From Prevotella sp. UBA3776 (GTDB taxonomy: Bacteria; Bacteroidota; Bacteroidia; Bacteroidales; Bacteroidaceae), in the NCBI GenBank assembly GCA_002369515.1, contig DFFM01000054.1:1-64000 (forward strand): 64,000 nt of DNA. The letters run 5' to 3'. The position numbers and the translations under genes were made by a program. Below are positions 41,584 to 50,392 of the stretch, piece after piece. The notes below the pieces were generated by a model. That model was not told the DNA's origin, did not search any database, and saw only the letters and a program-made list of their open reading frames with translations. Position 1 is the first letter of the stretch. Each line of letters opens with the position of its first letter.

Positions 41584-42483
41584 CTACCACTTGCTGATGG
41601 TTGCCTCTGCCTCTACGCGCTCCTCCACATCGTCTTTGAGCGAGGGGAAGAAGTCGATGCCCGTGAGGCGCTCCACCTCGTCAACCGTACACACGGCATC
41701 CTCCATGCGCTGCTTGCGCCCTTCGTTGCGGTAGATGAAGCCGATGGCCTTCGAGGCTCCCTTGCGGCAGAGCACCACCTTGAAGAAGGCGTCGGGCACC
41801 CAAACCTTGTTCTTGCCGATGGTTTTCTGGTCGCCTTGGCCGTAGTAGATGGGGCCGCAGACAATATCGACAGAACCGTACTCGCGGGCCCAGTCGCGGC
41901 AGAGCATCTCAAGGTCGTTCCATTCATACTTGTTCAGTCCGTGGTTCTGAGGACATACGTTGGTGAAGAGGAAACTCTCGGTCATGGCCGTGTTGCTCCA
42001 CTTGTTGTCGCCTGCGGGGCACATGTGGCCCCGGTCGTAGCGCGAGGTGTAGTAGTCGTTGTCGGTGGCGCGGGGTGTACCCACCGACGTGTCCTCGGTG
42101 AAAATCTCCTTGTCGCGGCTGATGCGGCCGTAGGTGTGGCTCTTGGTCAGATGCCACGCCACCCAGTTGGGGTTGCGCGTGGTTTTGTTGTACGAAACGG
42201 TGTAGGCTTCACGCTTCAGTATCTGTTCGGGTTTGCCCTTGAGTGGGGCGGGCAGTTCGTACTGTGTGATGCCCTTCGGCGCATTGCTTTTGGAGTCTGA
42301 GGCGTCCCGCTCGCCAGACTCGGCGGCAGCCTTTGTTTTCTGGGCGGCGGCAGCCGACTCGGCATCGAAGAACTCGGTGGCGTCCTGGCCGTTTTCGGCG
42401 GCGCGTTGGCGGGCACTGTCCTTGCAACCGGCGAGCATGAGCACCGCCGTGGCGAGGATGAGGAAGACAAATCTTTTTCTCAT
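41584..42483 (-). CDS. DNA/RNA non-specific endonuclease (NUC1 family) lipoprotein
   Basis: The 299-residue lipoprotein (LMLAGC, C20) has an Ala/Lys/Ser-rich linker (21-75) and a beta-beta-alpha-metal nuclease domain. The catalytic motif is D150-R-G-H153 (RYDRGHMCPAGD) with the metal-binding Asn region FTNVCPQNHGLN. Such exported nucleases digest extracellular DNA or RNA for nutrition or biofilm turnover. The ATG at 42483 starts the signal peptide; the upstream open frame is not signal-like. Confidence 0.9.
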   Translation of the reverse strand: MRKRFVFLILATAVLMLAGCKDSARQRAAENGQDATEFFDAESAAAAQKTKAAAESGERDASDSKSNAPKGITQYELPAPLKGKPEQILKREAYTVSYNKTTRNPNWVAWHLTKSHTYGRISRDKEIFTEDTSVGTPRATDNDYYTSRYDRGHMCPAGDNKWSNTAMTESFLFTNVCPQNHGLNKYEWNDLEMLCRDWAREYGSVDIVCGPIYYGQGDQKTIGKNKVWVPDAFFKVVLCRKGASKAIGFIYRNEGRKQRMEDAVCTVDEVERLTGIDFFPSLKDDVEERVEAEATISKW

Positions 42484-42605
42484 AAAATTATTGTCGGGTT
42501 TTAGGTTGGAATTTTCTAGAGAATTTTGTGCTAAAGCACGGCGATGTTTTCCCAATGTGGAGTTTCGCTGTCATAAAGCGTCACACTGGCCGTGCAAACG
42601 GCCTT

Positions 42606-43376
42606 TCAGAACACGTTCTTCAGGCGGTTGTGCTTGTCGATGAGGAAATGGTTGGAAACAAAAAGGGTGATGAGCAGTGCCAGCGACGAGGCGCAGAGCG
42701 TGGCGCAGGTGATGGCGAGCACCAGCTTGGCGGCTTCGAGCGGCGAACAGCCGCCAAGCAGCAGGGCCGTGAGCAGCAGGGGCAGCGTGACCACTCCCAA
42801 CGCGGAGAGCGTGGCGAGTTGGGGTTTGAATGTCTGGACGAAAGCCTCGCGGATGAAAGGGGTGAGGGCTTCGGTGCGGCTGGCGCCATTGCCCAGCAGA
42901 TAGTAGTACTGCTCTTGCTGGTCGTGGGCGGTGTGGTAGTAGGCTCGCAGCCCGGCCACGTTGGTGCTCAGCATGGCGGCCAGCAGCATGGCCATGACGG
43001 GCAGGAAGAAACGCGTTTCGAAAGGATGGCTCAGATGCATGACGGGCCACAGCACCGAGAGCCCCACCACCAAGGCCGACACCAGCACACCCACGCCCAC
43101 AGGAATGAGCATGGGCATCTTTCTGAGTCCGCTGCGGGTGGTCAGTGCGTAGGTGGTGACAGCGGCCATGGCGACCAGCCACAACAGATTGGCCCACGGC
43201 GAGTTCCACTCGTAGAGATAGAAGATGTAGGCGGTGATGAGCGTCAGCTGGATGGCCACGCGCACCACGGCTGTCATGGCCTGTTCGGCTATGGGAATCT
43301 TGAAACGGACGATGATGAGTATGGGCACCAGCAGCAACGCTACGGCAATGATTATGCCCGAGATGGGAATGTCCAT
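42606..43376 (-). CDS. fetB: FetB-like ABC transporter permease
   Basis: The 256-residue inner-membrane protein has about seven TM helices. The pattern QLTLITAYIFYLYEW, the NGAS-TEALTPFIREAF loop and SALGVVTLPLLLTALLLGG match the FetB/YbbM family, linked to iron export and peroxide tolerance in E. coli. It follows the ATPase gene with a 97-base gap containing a CT-rich stretch. Confidence 0.85.
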   Translation of the reverse strand: MDIPISGIIIAVALLLVPILIIVRFKIPIAEQAMTAVVRVAIQLTLITAYIFYLYEWNSPWANLLWLVAMAAVTTYALTTRSGLRKMPMLIPVGVGVLVSALVVGLSVLWPVMHLSHPFETRFFLPVMAMLLAAMLSTNVAGLRAYYHTAHDQQEQYYYLLGNGASRTEALTPFIREAFVQTFKPQLATLSALGVVTLPLLLTALLLGGCSPLEAAKLVLAITCATLCASSLALLITLFVSNHFLIDKHNRLKNVF

Positions 43377-43473
43377 GGATTTGTGTTTTTTTTGTTGAAT
43401 GTTATAGGGAGGCCATCGCAGAAGGAAGAAGACTTCGTCCGGCAGGCTCTCCCCCTCTTTCTTGGGGAGGCTT

Positions 43474-44109
43474 TTAACTCAAACTCACTGTTCGTTGGCA
43501 CGAACGGGCGAATTCTTCGTCATTCGAAACGGCCACGATGGCTGCACCCACCGAGGCCAGCTCGTGAATGAAGTTATCGACCATCTGAGCGGCAGCGGAG
43601 TCGAGTGGGGCGGCGGGCTCGTCGATGAGCAGTATCTGCTTGTTGAGCATGGCTGCCACGGCCAGCATGATGCGGTAGTTTTGTCCGGGGGTGAGCTCGG
43701 CAAGTGGCTTCTCGGCCACTGCGTCGGGCAGTCCCAGCAGCTGCAGCAGGGCCGACTGGCGTTGGGGGTTGGGCCTTTCGGCGCCCAGGCTGCGGTTGGC
43801 CTTGAGGGCATAGAGTTCGCCGAGCAAACGGTTCATCGAGGCGAAGGGCAACCGGGGCTGTTGGGGCACATAGGCCATCAGCCGACGGAAGGTCTCGGCC
43901 GACTGAACGTTGAGCAGTTCGCCGTCTATGCTGATGAACCCCTCGCTGAGCGGCTCGAAACCCAAAATGGCGCGCAGCAGCAGGGTCTTGCCGCTGGCAT
44001 GCGGACCCTGAATGCAGACTATTTCGCCACTGGACGCCCTGAAATCCAGTCCGCTGAAGAGCATTCCTTCGGAGGTGCTCATGCCTCCGTTCTTTATTTC
44101 GAGTGTCAT
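43474..44109 (-). CDS. fetA: FetA-like ABC transporter ATP-binding protein
   Basis: The 211-residue ATPase has Walker A G35-P-H-A-S-G-K-T42 and Walker B ILLIDEP (D163-E164). The signature is degenerate: LTPGQNYRIML (140-143 region) replaces LSGGQ. The second serine and first glycine are therefore changed, which is unusual but tolerated in some FetA relatives. It pairs with the adjacent FetB-like permease. A TATTTTTG promoter lies at 44138-44145. Confidence 0.85.
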   Translation of the reverse strand: MTLEIKNGGMSTSEGMLFSGLDFRASSGEIVCIQGPHASGKTLLLRAILGFEPLSEGFISIDGELLNVQSAETFRRLMAYVPQQPRLPFASMNRLLGELYALKANRSLGAERPNPQRQSALLQLLGLPDAVAEKPLAELTPGQNYRIMLAVAAMLNKQILLIDEPAAPLDSAAAQMVDNFIHELASVGAAIVAVSNDEEFARSCQRTVSLS

Positions 44110-44137
44110 AATGTGGTGGTTGCTCGTATTTTTGCTG

Positions 44138-44145
44138 CAAAAATA
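44138..44145 (-). promoter_or_regulatory. Promoter of fetAB
   Basis: The reverse complement reads TATTTTTG (TAnnTTTG), 29 bases before the fetA start. Confidence 0.5.
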
Positions 44146-44241
44146 CAGAAAAATAAGTTAAACACGTTGCAGAAAACAAAAAATTGTAGCCTTGGTGTTG
44201 ATATTTTTTTGTTCTTCATTTTCAATTCTTATTTTTTTCAT

Positions 44242-44249
44242 TATCTTTG
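44242..44249 (+). promoter_or_regulatory. Promoter -7 element abutting the agmatine deiminase start
   Basis: TATCTTTG ends 9 bases before the ATG at 44258, the same spacing as at 12703-12719. This implies a leader of a few bases or a leaderless message. Confidence 0.6.
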
Positions 44250-44257
44250 CACGTGAT

Positions 44258-45322
44258 ATGAAGTATATGCTTCCGCCCGAATGGGCTCAGCAGAGCGGCG
44301 TTCAGCTCACATGGCCCCATCGCAACACCGACTGGGCCGAATGTCTTGACGACATTTGCGACACGTACGTTGCCATGGCTGCCGCCATTGCCGACCACGA
44401 GACGCTGCTGGTGGTCACGCCCGAGCCTGCGGCTGTGGCCGAGCGGCTCAGACGCTCGTTGCCTTCTGAGAGCATGGCGCGGGTGGTGATGCACCCATGC
44501 GAAACCAATGACACCTGGGCGCGCGATCATGGCTTCATCACGCTCGTGCCCGCCAGGCATGCCGCCGATGAAGGCGGTGGGGAAGTGGTCTTGATGGACT
44601 TCTGCTTCAACGGATGGGGCGAGAAGTTCGAGGCCGACAAGGACAATCGCATCAACCGAAGCCTCTACGACAGTGGAGCGTTGAGCGGACGCTATGCCGA
44701 CCATCTGGACTTTGTGCTCGAGGGGGGCTCCATCGAGAGCGACGGCCATGGCACGGTGTTCACCACCAGCCATTGTCTGTTGGCTCCACACCGCAACCAA
44801 CCTCTCGACCGCGACGACATCGACAGGAGGCTCTGCCAAATGCTCTGCGCTGAGCGTATCGTGTGGTTGAATCACGGCACACTCGTGGGCGACGATACCG
44901 ACGGACACATTGACACCATCGTGCGCGTGGCACCCGACGACACCTTATTATATATGGGTTGTGACGACACCGAAGACGAACAATACGACGACTTCCGTGA
45001 ATTGGAACTCCAGCTGCGCGGGCTCAGAACGCTCGATGGCAAGCCCTATCGGTTGCTGAGGCTGCCCATGCCACGACCCGTCTTCGACGAGCAGGGCAAC
45101 AGGCTGCCTGCAACGTATGCCAATTTCTTGGTGACCAACGAGGCCGTGCTCATGCCCACCTACAACCAGCCTGAAAACGACCAAAAGGCCTGCCAGACGG
45201 TGGCAGCGGCTTTCCCCGACCGGCGAATGATGCCCATAGACAGCCGAACCATCGTCCGACAGCACGGCAGCATTCACTGCTGCACCATGCAGTTCCCCGC
45301 AGGGGTGATAAAGAGAAAGTGA
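44258..45322 (+). CDS. aguA: Agmatine deiminase
   Basis: The 354-residue enzyme hydrolyses agmatine to N-carbamoylputrescine and ammonia. The guanidine-modifying fold is recognised by TNDTWARDHGFI, EGGSIESDG, DTDGHID and the catalytic cysteine region HGSIHCCTMQ near the C-terminus. It is followed after 69 bases by the next enzyme of the pathway. An in-frame ATG at 44192 would precede the promoter, so 44258 is chosen. Confidence 0.93.
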   Translation: MKYMLPPEWAQQSGVQLTWPHRNTDWAECLDDICDTYVAMAAAIADHETLLVVTPEPAAVAERLRRSLPSESMARVVMHPCETNDTWARDHGFITLVPARHAADEGGGEVVLMDFCFNGWGEKFEADKDNRINRSLYDSGALSGRYADHLDFVLEGGSIESDGHGTVFTTSHCLLAPHRNQPLDRDDIDRRLCQMLCAERIVWLNHGTLVGDDTDGHIDTIVRVAPDDTLLYMGCDDTEDEQYDDFRELELQLRGLRTLDGKPYRLLRLPMPRPVFDEQGNRLPATYANFLVTNEAVLMPTYNQPENDQKACQTVAAAFPDRRMMPIDSRTIVRQHGSIHCCTMQFPAGVIKRK

Positions 45323-45327
45323 ATCTT

Positions 45328-45386
45328 GTTAGCCCCATAAGCCCCATAAGTCCCATTAGTCCCATAAACTCCCATTAGCCCCATTG
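45328..45386. repeat. Degenerate 9-11 bp tandem repeats between aguA and aguB
   Basis: Blocks of TTAGCCCCATAAGCCCCATAAGTCCCATTAG repeat through the spacer, and related blocks (TTAGTCCCATTGGCC) reappear after aguB at about 46297-46350. The array lies where the aguB ribosome-binding region should be. Confidence 0.7.
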
Positions 45387-45391
45387 AAAAA

Positions 45392-46276
45392 ATGAAAATA
45401 GGAATCATTCAGCAACACAACACGGCCAACCGGCAAGACAACTGCCAACGGTTGGCCGACAGCATCGCTCGACTGGCCGCACAGGGAGCTGAACTGGTGG
45501 TGCTTCAGGAACTGCACAACTCGCTCTACTTCTGCCAAGTGGAAAACGTGGATTGCTTCGACCTGGCCGAGCCCATTCCTGGCCCATCGACCGAGTATTA
45601 TGGTGCTTTGGCACGCCAGCACGGGGTGGTCATCGTCACGTCACTCTTCGAGCGGCGCGCACCGGGACTCTACCACAACACAGCGGTGGTGCTCGAACGC
45701 GACGGTTCCGTGGCAGGCAAATACCGCAAGATGCACATTCCCGACGACCCTGCTTACTACGAAAAATTCTATTTCACGCCGGGCGACATCGGATTCAAGC
45801 CCATCGACACCTCGGTGGGGCGGTTGGGGGTCATGGTGTGCTGGGACCAGTGGTATCCCGAAGCTGCCCGTCTGATGGCACTCCGAGGGGCCGAACTGCT
45901 CATCTACCCCACGGCCATTGGCTACGAAAGCAGCGACACGTCCGACGAGCAGCAGCGGCAGCGCGAGGCATGGACAACCGTGCAGCGCGGACACGCAGTG
46001 GCCAACGGACTGCCCGTGGTGACAGTCAACCGAGTGGGGTACGAACCCGACCCCAGCGGCCAGACGCGCGGCATCCAGTTCTGGGGAAGTTCGTTCGTGG
46101 CTGGGCCGCAGGGCGAACTGCTCTACCGGGCTTCCGAAACCGACGAAGAGGAGCAACTCGTGGAAGTGGACCTCGCACACAGTGAGCAGGTGCGCCGCTG
46201 GTGGCCATTCCTGCGCGATCGGCGCATCGAAGAGTACGGAGGCATCACCCACCGCTTCTTGGTTGGGGAGGACTAA
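45392..46276 (+). CDS. aguB: N-carbamoylputrescine amidohydrolase
   Basis: The 294-residue nitrilase-superfamily enzyme has the Glu-Lys-Cys triad E40 (LQELHNS), K113 (KYRKMHIPDDP) and C150 (VMVCWDQWYPEAAR). It converts N-carbamoylputrescine to putrescine, carbon dioxide and ammonia. With aguA immediately upstream it completes arginine-derived polyamine synthesis. Full length with no defects. Confidence 0.93.
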   Translation: MKIGIIQQHNTANRQDNCQRLADSIARLAAQGAELVVLQELHNSLYFCQVENVDCFDLAEPIPGPSTEYYGALARQHGVVIVTSLFERRAPGLYHNTAVVLERDGSVAGKYRKMHIPDDPAYYEKFYFTPGDIGFKPIDTSVGRLGVMVCWDQWYPEAARLMALRGAELLIYPTAIGYESSDTSDEQQRQREAWTTVQRGHAVANGLPVVTVNRVGYEPDPSGQTRGIQFWGSSFVAGPQGELLYRASETDEEEQLVEVDLAHSEQVRRWWPFLRDRRIEEYGGITHRFLVGED

Positions 46277-46412
46277 AACAAAGGTGATAGCCTTAGCCTT
46301 GTTAGTCCCATTGGCCTTATTAGCCCCAATGGCCTCATAAGCTCCCATCACCTCCAAAAGCAAGATAACAAGAAACCAAAACTATATTAATAACTTAAAA
46401 ACCAATGAAACT

Positions 46413-47288
46413 ATGAGATTAGACGGAAGACGCGAAAGCAGCAACGTAGAAGACCGCCGCGGTATGAGCACCGGTGCAAAGGCTGGTATCGGTGGCCTGG
46501 GCGGTATCATCATGATTGCCTTGTTCACACTCCTTTCGGGAGGTAATCTGGGCGATGTTATAGGAAATGTAGTGCAGCAGGGCGCACTGGGCAGCGTTCA
46601 GGAGGAACAGCCCACAGGACAGCGCGAATTTACAGCCGAGGAGCAGGAACTGGCCAAGTTCTCGCGCCAGGTGCTCGCCGCCACCGAGGATGTGTGGACA
46701 GAGGTGTTCCAGAAGATGGGACGCAAATACACGCCTCCCACGCTGGTGCTCTTCACCAACCGCGTGAACAGTGCCTGCGGACAGGCTTCGGCTGCTGTGG
46801 GACCGTTCTATTGCTCGGGCGACCAGAAACTCTACATCGACCTGTCGTTCTTCACCACCATGAAGCAGCAGCTCGGTGCCGACGGCGATTTCTCGTACGC
46901 TTACGTCATTGCGCACGAAGTGGGCCACCACGTGGAGAACCTGCTCGGTTCGCTTGGAAAGGCTCATCAGCAGATGCAGGCAACCAACAAGGTGAATGCC
47001 AACAAAATCAGCGTACGCCTGGAGCTGCTCGCCGACTACTATGCCGGTGTGTGGGCTCACTACGACAACGAGCGCTACAGCTCGCTCGAAGAGGGCGACG
47101 TGGAGGAGGCCATCGACTGTGCCCAGAAGATTGGCGACAACTACCTGCAGAAGAAGGCTCAGGGCTATGTGCAGCCCGAATCGTTCACCCACGGCACCAG
47201 CCAGCAGCGCATGCGTTGGCTCAGCCTTGGCATCGAGAAGGGCGACATGAGCATCTCCACCTTCAACGTCAGCGAGAGCAGCCTGTAA
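46413..47288 (+). CDS. KPN_02809/YpfJ-family neutral zinc metallopeptidase
   Basis: The 291-residue protein has an N-terminal cytoplasmic stretch, one TM helix (about 22-43) and a periplasmic domain with the zinc motif H168-E169-V-G-H172-H173 (VIAHEVGHHVENL). The third ligand is expected in the downstream ELLADYYAGVW helix. The FTHGTSQQRMRWL ending is typical of the family. The biological substrate is unknown. Confidence 0.9.
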   Translation: MRLDGRRESSNVEDRRGMSTGAKAGIGGLGGIIMIALFTLLSGGNLGDVIGNVVQQGALGSVQEEQPTGQREFTAEEQELAKFSRQVLAATEDVWTEVFQKMGRKYTPPTLVLFTNRVNSACGQASAAVGPFYCSGDQKLYIDLSFFTTMKQQLGADGDFSYAYVIAHEVGHHVENLLGSLGKAHQQMQATNKVNANKISVRLELLADYYAGVWAHYDNERYSSLEEGDVEEAIDCAQKIGDNYLQKKAQGYVQPESFTHGTSQQRMRWLSLGIEKGDMSISTFNVSESSL

Positions 47289-47387
47289 TCTTTTACAGCT
47301 TTGCCTGATGGCGAAAAAGACAATGTGACAGCCAACAACGCATCACCCACAACAATCTCTGAATTGTATGTTTTGGAAGTGATGAAG

Positions 47388-47430
47388 AAAGCCGGAAAAC
47401 GTCCCAAAACGTTCTCCGGCTTTTTCGTTT
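47388..47430 (+). terminator. Intrinsic terminator after the zinc peptidase
   Basis: AAAGCCGGAAAACGT pairs with ACGTTCTCCGGCTTT (one mismatch), followed by TTTTTCGTTTTTC. Confidence 0.8.
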
Positions 47431-47543
47431 TTCTACTCCCAATTATCGATTCTCACTTGCCATTCTCCATCCTTCATTCTTTGTTCTTCAGTAACGCTGC
47501 GCGTCGATTTCGCTCCCGTTCGTCATAACCCAAGCAAGCTTGG

Positions 47544-47900
47544 TTATGCTCTCGCTTGATCGCAAAATTCTTCATTCTTCATTCTCTCCCAGTGTTCTTG
47601 CTTGAGGCGTTCTTCGATGTCAAAGAGTGTTTCGCCAGGGATGGTTCTAGACTTGATGAATACGCAGAGGAGGAAGCAGATGATCACCACGACTGCGCTG
47701 GCTGCCCAGTTGAGCATTTCGTGTTTGACAATACCGCTGTCGAGAAACAGCACACCGGCAACGATGGGAATGAGAAAGATGATCAGGTCGCCAATGCCCT
47801 TGATCTTGTAACTGTTCTCGCGCTCAATGTAGTCTTTGTTCTGCTTGAGAACCGCCTGGCGGTTGGCGTTCCACCACGTTTCAAATTCACGTTCTGTCAT
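47544..47900 (-). CDS. Small two-TM membrane protein of unknown function
   Basis: The 118-residue protein has a charged amphipathic start (REFETWWNANRQAVLKQNKDYIERE), two TM helices (about 33-53 and 63-84), and a charged cytoplasmic tail (PGETLFDIEERLKQEHWERMKNEE). The family is not recognised. It starts 9 bases after the TerB-DnaJ gene, so the two are probably co-transcribed. Confidence 0.7.
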   Translation of the reverse strand: MTEREFETWWNANRQAVLKQNKDYIERENSYKIKGIGDLIIFLIPIVAGVLFLDSGIVKHEMLNWAASAVVVIICFLLCVFIKSRTIPGETLFDIEERLKQEHWERMKNEEFCDQARA

Positions 47901-47909
47901 GGCTGTACG

Positions 47910-48800
47910 TTACATTCCGCGCGCCTTGTAGATGCGCTCCTTGGCCTCGTTGATTTCCTTGAACTTCTTTTCGGCAGCGCGCTTCACGTCGTCGCCGAGA
48001 GTAGCCACGCGGTCGGGATGGTGCTTCAGGGCCATCTTGCGGTAGGCTTTCTTCACCTCGTCGTCGGTGGCGTCGGGCGAGATGCCGAGCACCTTGTAGG
48101 CATCTTCCAGGCTGTTGCTGTTCAGGTTGAGCATCGATTCGAGGTCGGTGTTGGAGATGCGCATGTACCGTGCCACTTCGCGCAGGGCGTTGATTTCCTC
48201 GGTCACCACGCGACCGTCGGCCTGGGCAATCATCACCAGGAAATTCAGCAGCTGCAGGCGCTGCGAATAGTTCATGTTGCGGGCTATCTGCTGGCAACTC
48301 TGGCGGATGGTGTTTTTGTATGCGTTGGGGTTGTGGGCGTTCATCTGCTTCTGTTCGTCGAACAACTTGCGCAGAATTTCCTCACCCTGGCTGACGCCCT
48401 CTTCGCCGAAGTTCTGGCGAAGCATTTGGCGTACGCATTCCATTTCGGAGTGCATGATCTTGCCATCTGCACGGATGATGTACGACGAGAGAACCAGCAG
48501 CGAGAAAATAAAACTGTTGCGCTGGCCCTCGTAAGCCTGCTGTTGCTGCCACTGTTGCCCACGCTGCCCGTATTGCTGCTGGTATTGGTTGTAGCGCCGC
48601 TGAAACTCCTCGTAGCGCGAACGCTGTTCGTCCTCGTAGTTGCGGTAATAGTTGCGCTCGTGCTCTTGTGATTCGTCCGAATTGACACTGTCGAGCATCG
48701 AATCGAAGATAGAGCCAAGAGCCACACCAGCCAGCAAGCCGAGAGGCCCTGAACTGATGAAGCCAAGAAAGCCGCCAATGAGTTTTCCTACGATTGCCAT
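47910..48800 (-). CDS. TerB- and DnaJ-domain protein (DjlA-like)
   Basis: The 296-residue protein has an N-terminal hydrophobic Gly-rich segment (about 5-30), a Gln/Tyr/Arg-rich linker (45-90), a TerB-like domain (about 90-225), and a C-terminal J domain (about 230-296) with the catalytic HPD ([11 protein letters not shown]). DjlA-type proteins stimulate DnaK at the membrane. The Gln-rich linker is low-complexity. It is co-directional with the two-TM protein. Confidence 0.85.
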   Translation of the reverse strand: MAIVGKLIGGFLGFISSGPLGLLAGVALGSIFDSMLDSVNSDESQEHERNYYRNYEDEQRSRYEEFQRRYNQYQQQYGQRGQQWQQQQAYEGQRNSFIFSLLVLSSYIIRADGKIMHSEMECVRQMLRQNFGEEGVSQGEEILRKLFDEQKQMNAHNPNAYKNTIRQSCQQIARNMNYSQRLQLLNFLVMIAQADGRVVTEEINALREVARYMRISNTDLESMLNLNSNSLEDAYKVLGISPDATDDEVKKAYRKMALKHHPDRVATLGDDVKRAAEKKFKEINEAKERIYKARGM

Positions 48801-48836
48801 GTCCTAAAATTTCAAAAGTTTTGTATGGTTTGTTTG

Positions 48837-49286
48837 TCAAATGTTTTTGTATTCCGGAATGTCTTCCAGAAACCGATAGTTGTGCTGTTCGTAATCCATC
48901 TGGCAGCAGAAGTGCTGCAAGCCGTTGCTCACCATCAGATAGTCAACGTGCATGAGTTGGTTGTACGCGCTGATCTGGTCGAACACCAGCTGCGTGATGG
49001 CCACGCTGGGCGCCTTATATTCAACGATGACGCGCGGTTGCAACACCTTATTATATATGATGCTGTCGCAGCGCAGCCGTTTGTCGCCCAGCTTCAGTTC
49101 CACCTCGTTGGCCATGAGCATTTGCGGATAGCCCTTGTGGCGGATCAGGAAATGAACAAAGTGCTGCCGAACCCACTCCTCGGGAGTCAGTGTCACGTAT
49201 TTCCGCCGGAGAATGTCGTAAATCTTCGGTTTCTGTGGGGTGCCTGAAACTTTTATTTCGAACGAAGGTAGGTTTAATGGAATCAT
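48837..49286 (-). CDS. Stand-alone type I restriction R N-terminal-domain (HSDR_N_2-like) protein
   Basis: The 149-residue protein has a PDDEXK-type core: LRCDSIIYNKVLQPRVIVEYKAP gives the D...E-Y-K pattern. It resembles the HSDR_N_2 family seen as a solo gene across Bacteroidetes, usually without restriction partners; the role is unknown. It is divergent from holA. The ATG at 49286 precedes the family start MIPLNLPSFE. Confidence 0.8.
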   Translation of the reverse strand: MIPLNLPSFEIKVSGTPQKPKIYDILRRKYVTLTPEEWVRQHFVHFLIRHKGYPQMLMANEVELKLGDKRLRCDSIIYNKVLQPRVIVEYKAPSVAITQLVFDQISAYNQLMHVDYLMVSNGLQHFCCQMDYEQHNYRFLEDIPEYKNI

Positions 49287-49291
49287 TTTCG

Positions 49292-49299
49292 TATCTTTG
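49292..49299 (+). promoter_or_regulatory. Promoter of holA
   Basis: TATCTTTG on the plus strand, 68 bases before the preferred ATG at 49367. Confidence 0.55.
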
Positions 49300-49366
49300 C
49301 ACTCGTGTTGCCACATAAGGACAACACGTGGCAAAGGTAGTAAAAAAAACACAGAAAGCACAATTT

Positions 49367-50392
49367 ATGGCAGAGAAAAAAACAACATCTTTCGACGCAA
49401 TCATGCGCGACCTGAAGGCCAGACAGTTTGCACCCATCTACATACTGATGGGCGAGGAGGCTTTTTTCATCGACCAAATAGCAGACTACATTGCCGAAAA
49501 TGTGCTGTCGCCCGAAGAACGTGACTTCAACCAGACCATTGTCTTTGGTTCCGACACCAATGCCACCCAGCTTGCCGACATGGCCCGACGCTATCCCATG
49601 ATGGCCGAATATCAAGTGGTCATCGTGAAAGAGGCCCAAAACATACGCTCGTGGGAGGGACTGGAGAAGTATTTCGAAAAGCCGGTGAAATCGACCATCC
49701 TGGTGGTCTGCTACAAAAACGGCACCATCGACCGCCGGAAAAAGGTGGTCTCCTTGGCCGAGAGGCAGGGCGTCGTGTTCGAGAGCAAGAAAAAACGCGA
49801 TTACGAGTTGCCCGGCTTCATCAACACCTACCTGAAGTCGCGCGGTGCCACCATCGACAACAAGTCGGCTCAGATGATGGCCGACTATATCGGTGCCGAC
49901 CTGAGCCGACTGTCGAGCGAGCTGGACAAACTGTTGCTCTCAATGCCCGAAACCGACCGGCGCGTAACGCCCGAGGTGGTGGAGGAGCAGATAGGGGTGA
50001 GCAAGGATTTCAATCCCTTCGAACTCAGGAATGCCATTGTCAGCCGCGATGTGATGAAGGCAAATATGATTATCAAATATTTTGACAAAAATCCGAAGTC
50101 AGGCTCGTTGTTCGCTTTTTTGCCTTTGCTCTTTAATTACTTCCAGAATCTGATGGTTGCCTATTATGCGCCCAACAGAAGCAACGAAAACGAGGTGGCG
50201 CACTTCCTGGATCTGAAAAGTACGTGGGGCGTGAAGGACTATATGATGGGCATGAGAAATTATTCTGGCGTGAAAGTGATGCAGATAATTTCGAAATTCA
50301 GAGAGATTGATGCCAAAAGCAAGGGCCTGGATAACCCAAATACGAGCACTGGAGACCTTGCAAAGGAGCTCATTTTCTTTATTCTGCACTAA
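49367..50392 (+). CDS. holA: DNA polymerase III subunit delta
   Basis: The 341-residue clamp-loader subunit has an AAA+-like start (IYILMGEEAFFIDQIADYI), IVVCYKNGTIDRRKK in the second domain, the sensor-like GADLSRLSSELDKLLL, and the C-terminal collar domain. Delta opens the sliding clamp within the gamma/tau complex. The ATG at 49367 fits the family start; an in-frame GTG at 49328 would add 13 residues. Confidence 0.9.
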   Translation: MAEKKTTSFDAIMRDLKARQFAPIYILMGEEAFFIDQIADYIAENVLSPEERDFNQTIVFGSDTNATQLADMARRYPMMAEYQVVIVKEAQNIRSWEGLEKYFEKPVKSTILVVCYKNGTIDRRKKVVSLAERQGVVFESKKKRDYELPGFINTYLKSRGATIDNKSAQMMADYIGADLSRLSSELDKLLLSMPETDRRVTPEVVEEQIGVSKDFNPFELRNAIVSRDVMKANMIIKYFDKNPKSGSLFAFLPLLFNYFQNLMVAYYAPNRSNENEVAHFLDLKSTWGVKDYMMGMRNYSGVKVMQIISKFREIDAKSKGLDNPNTSTGDLAKELIFFILH

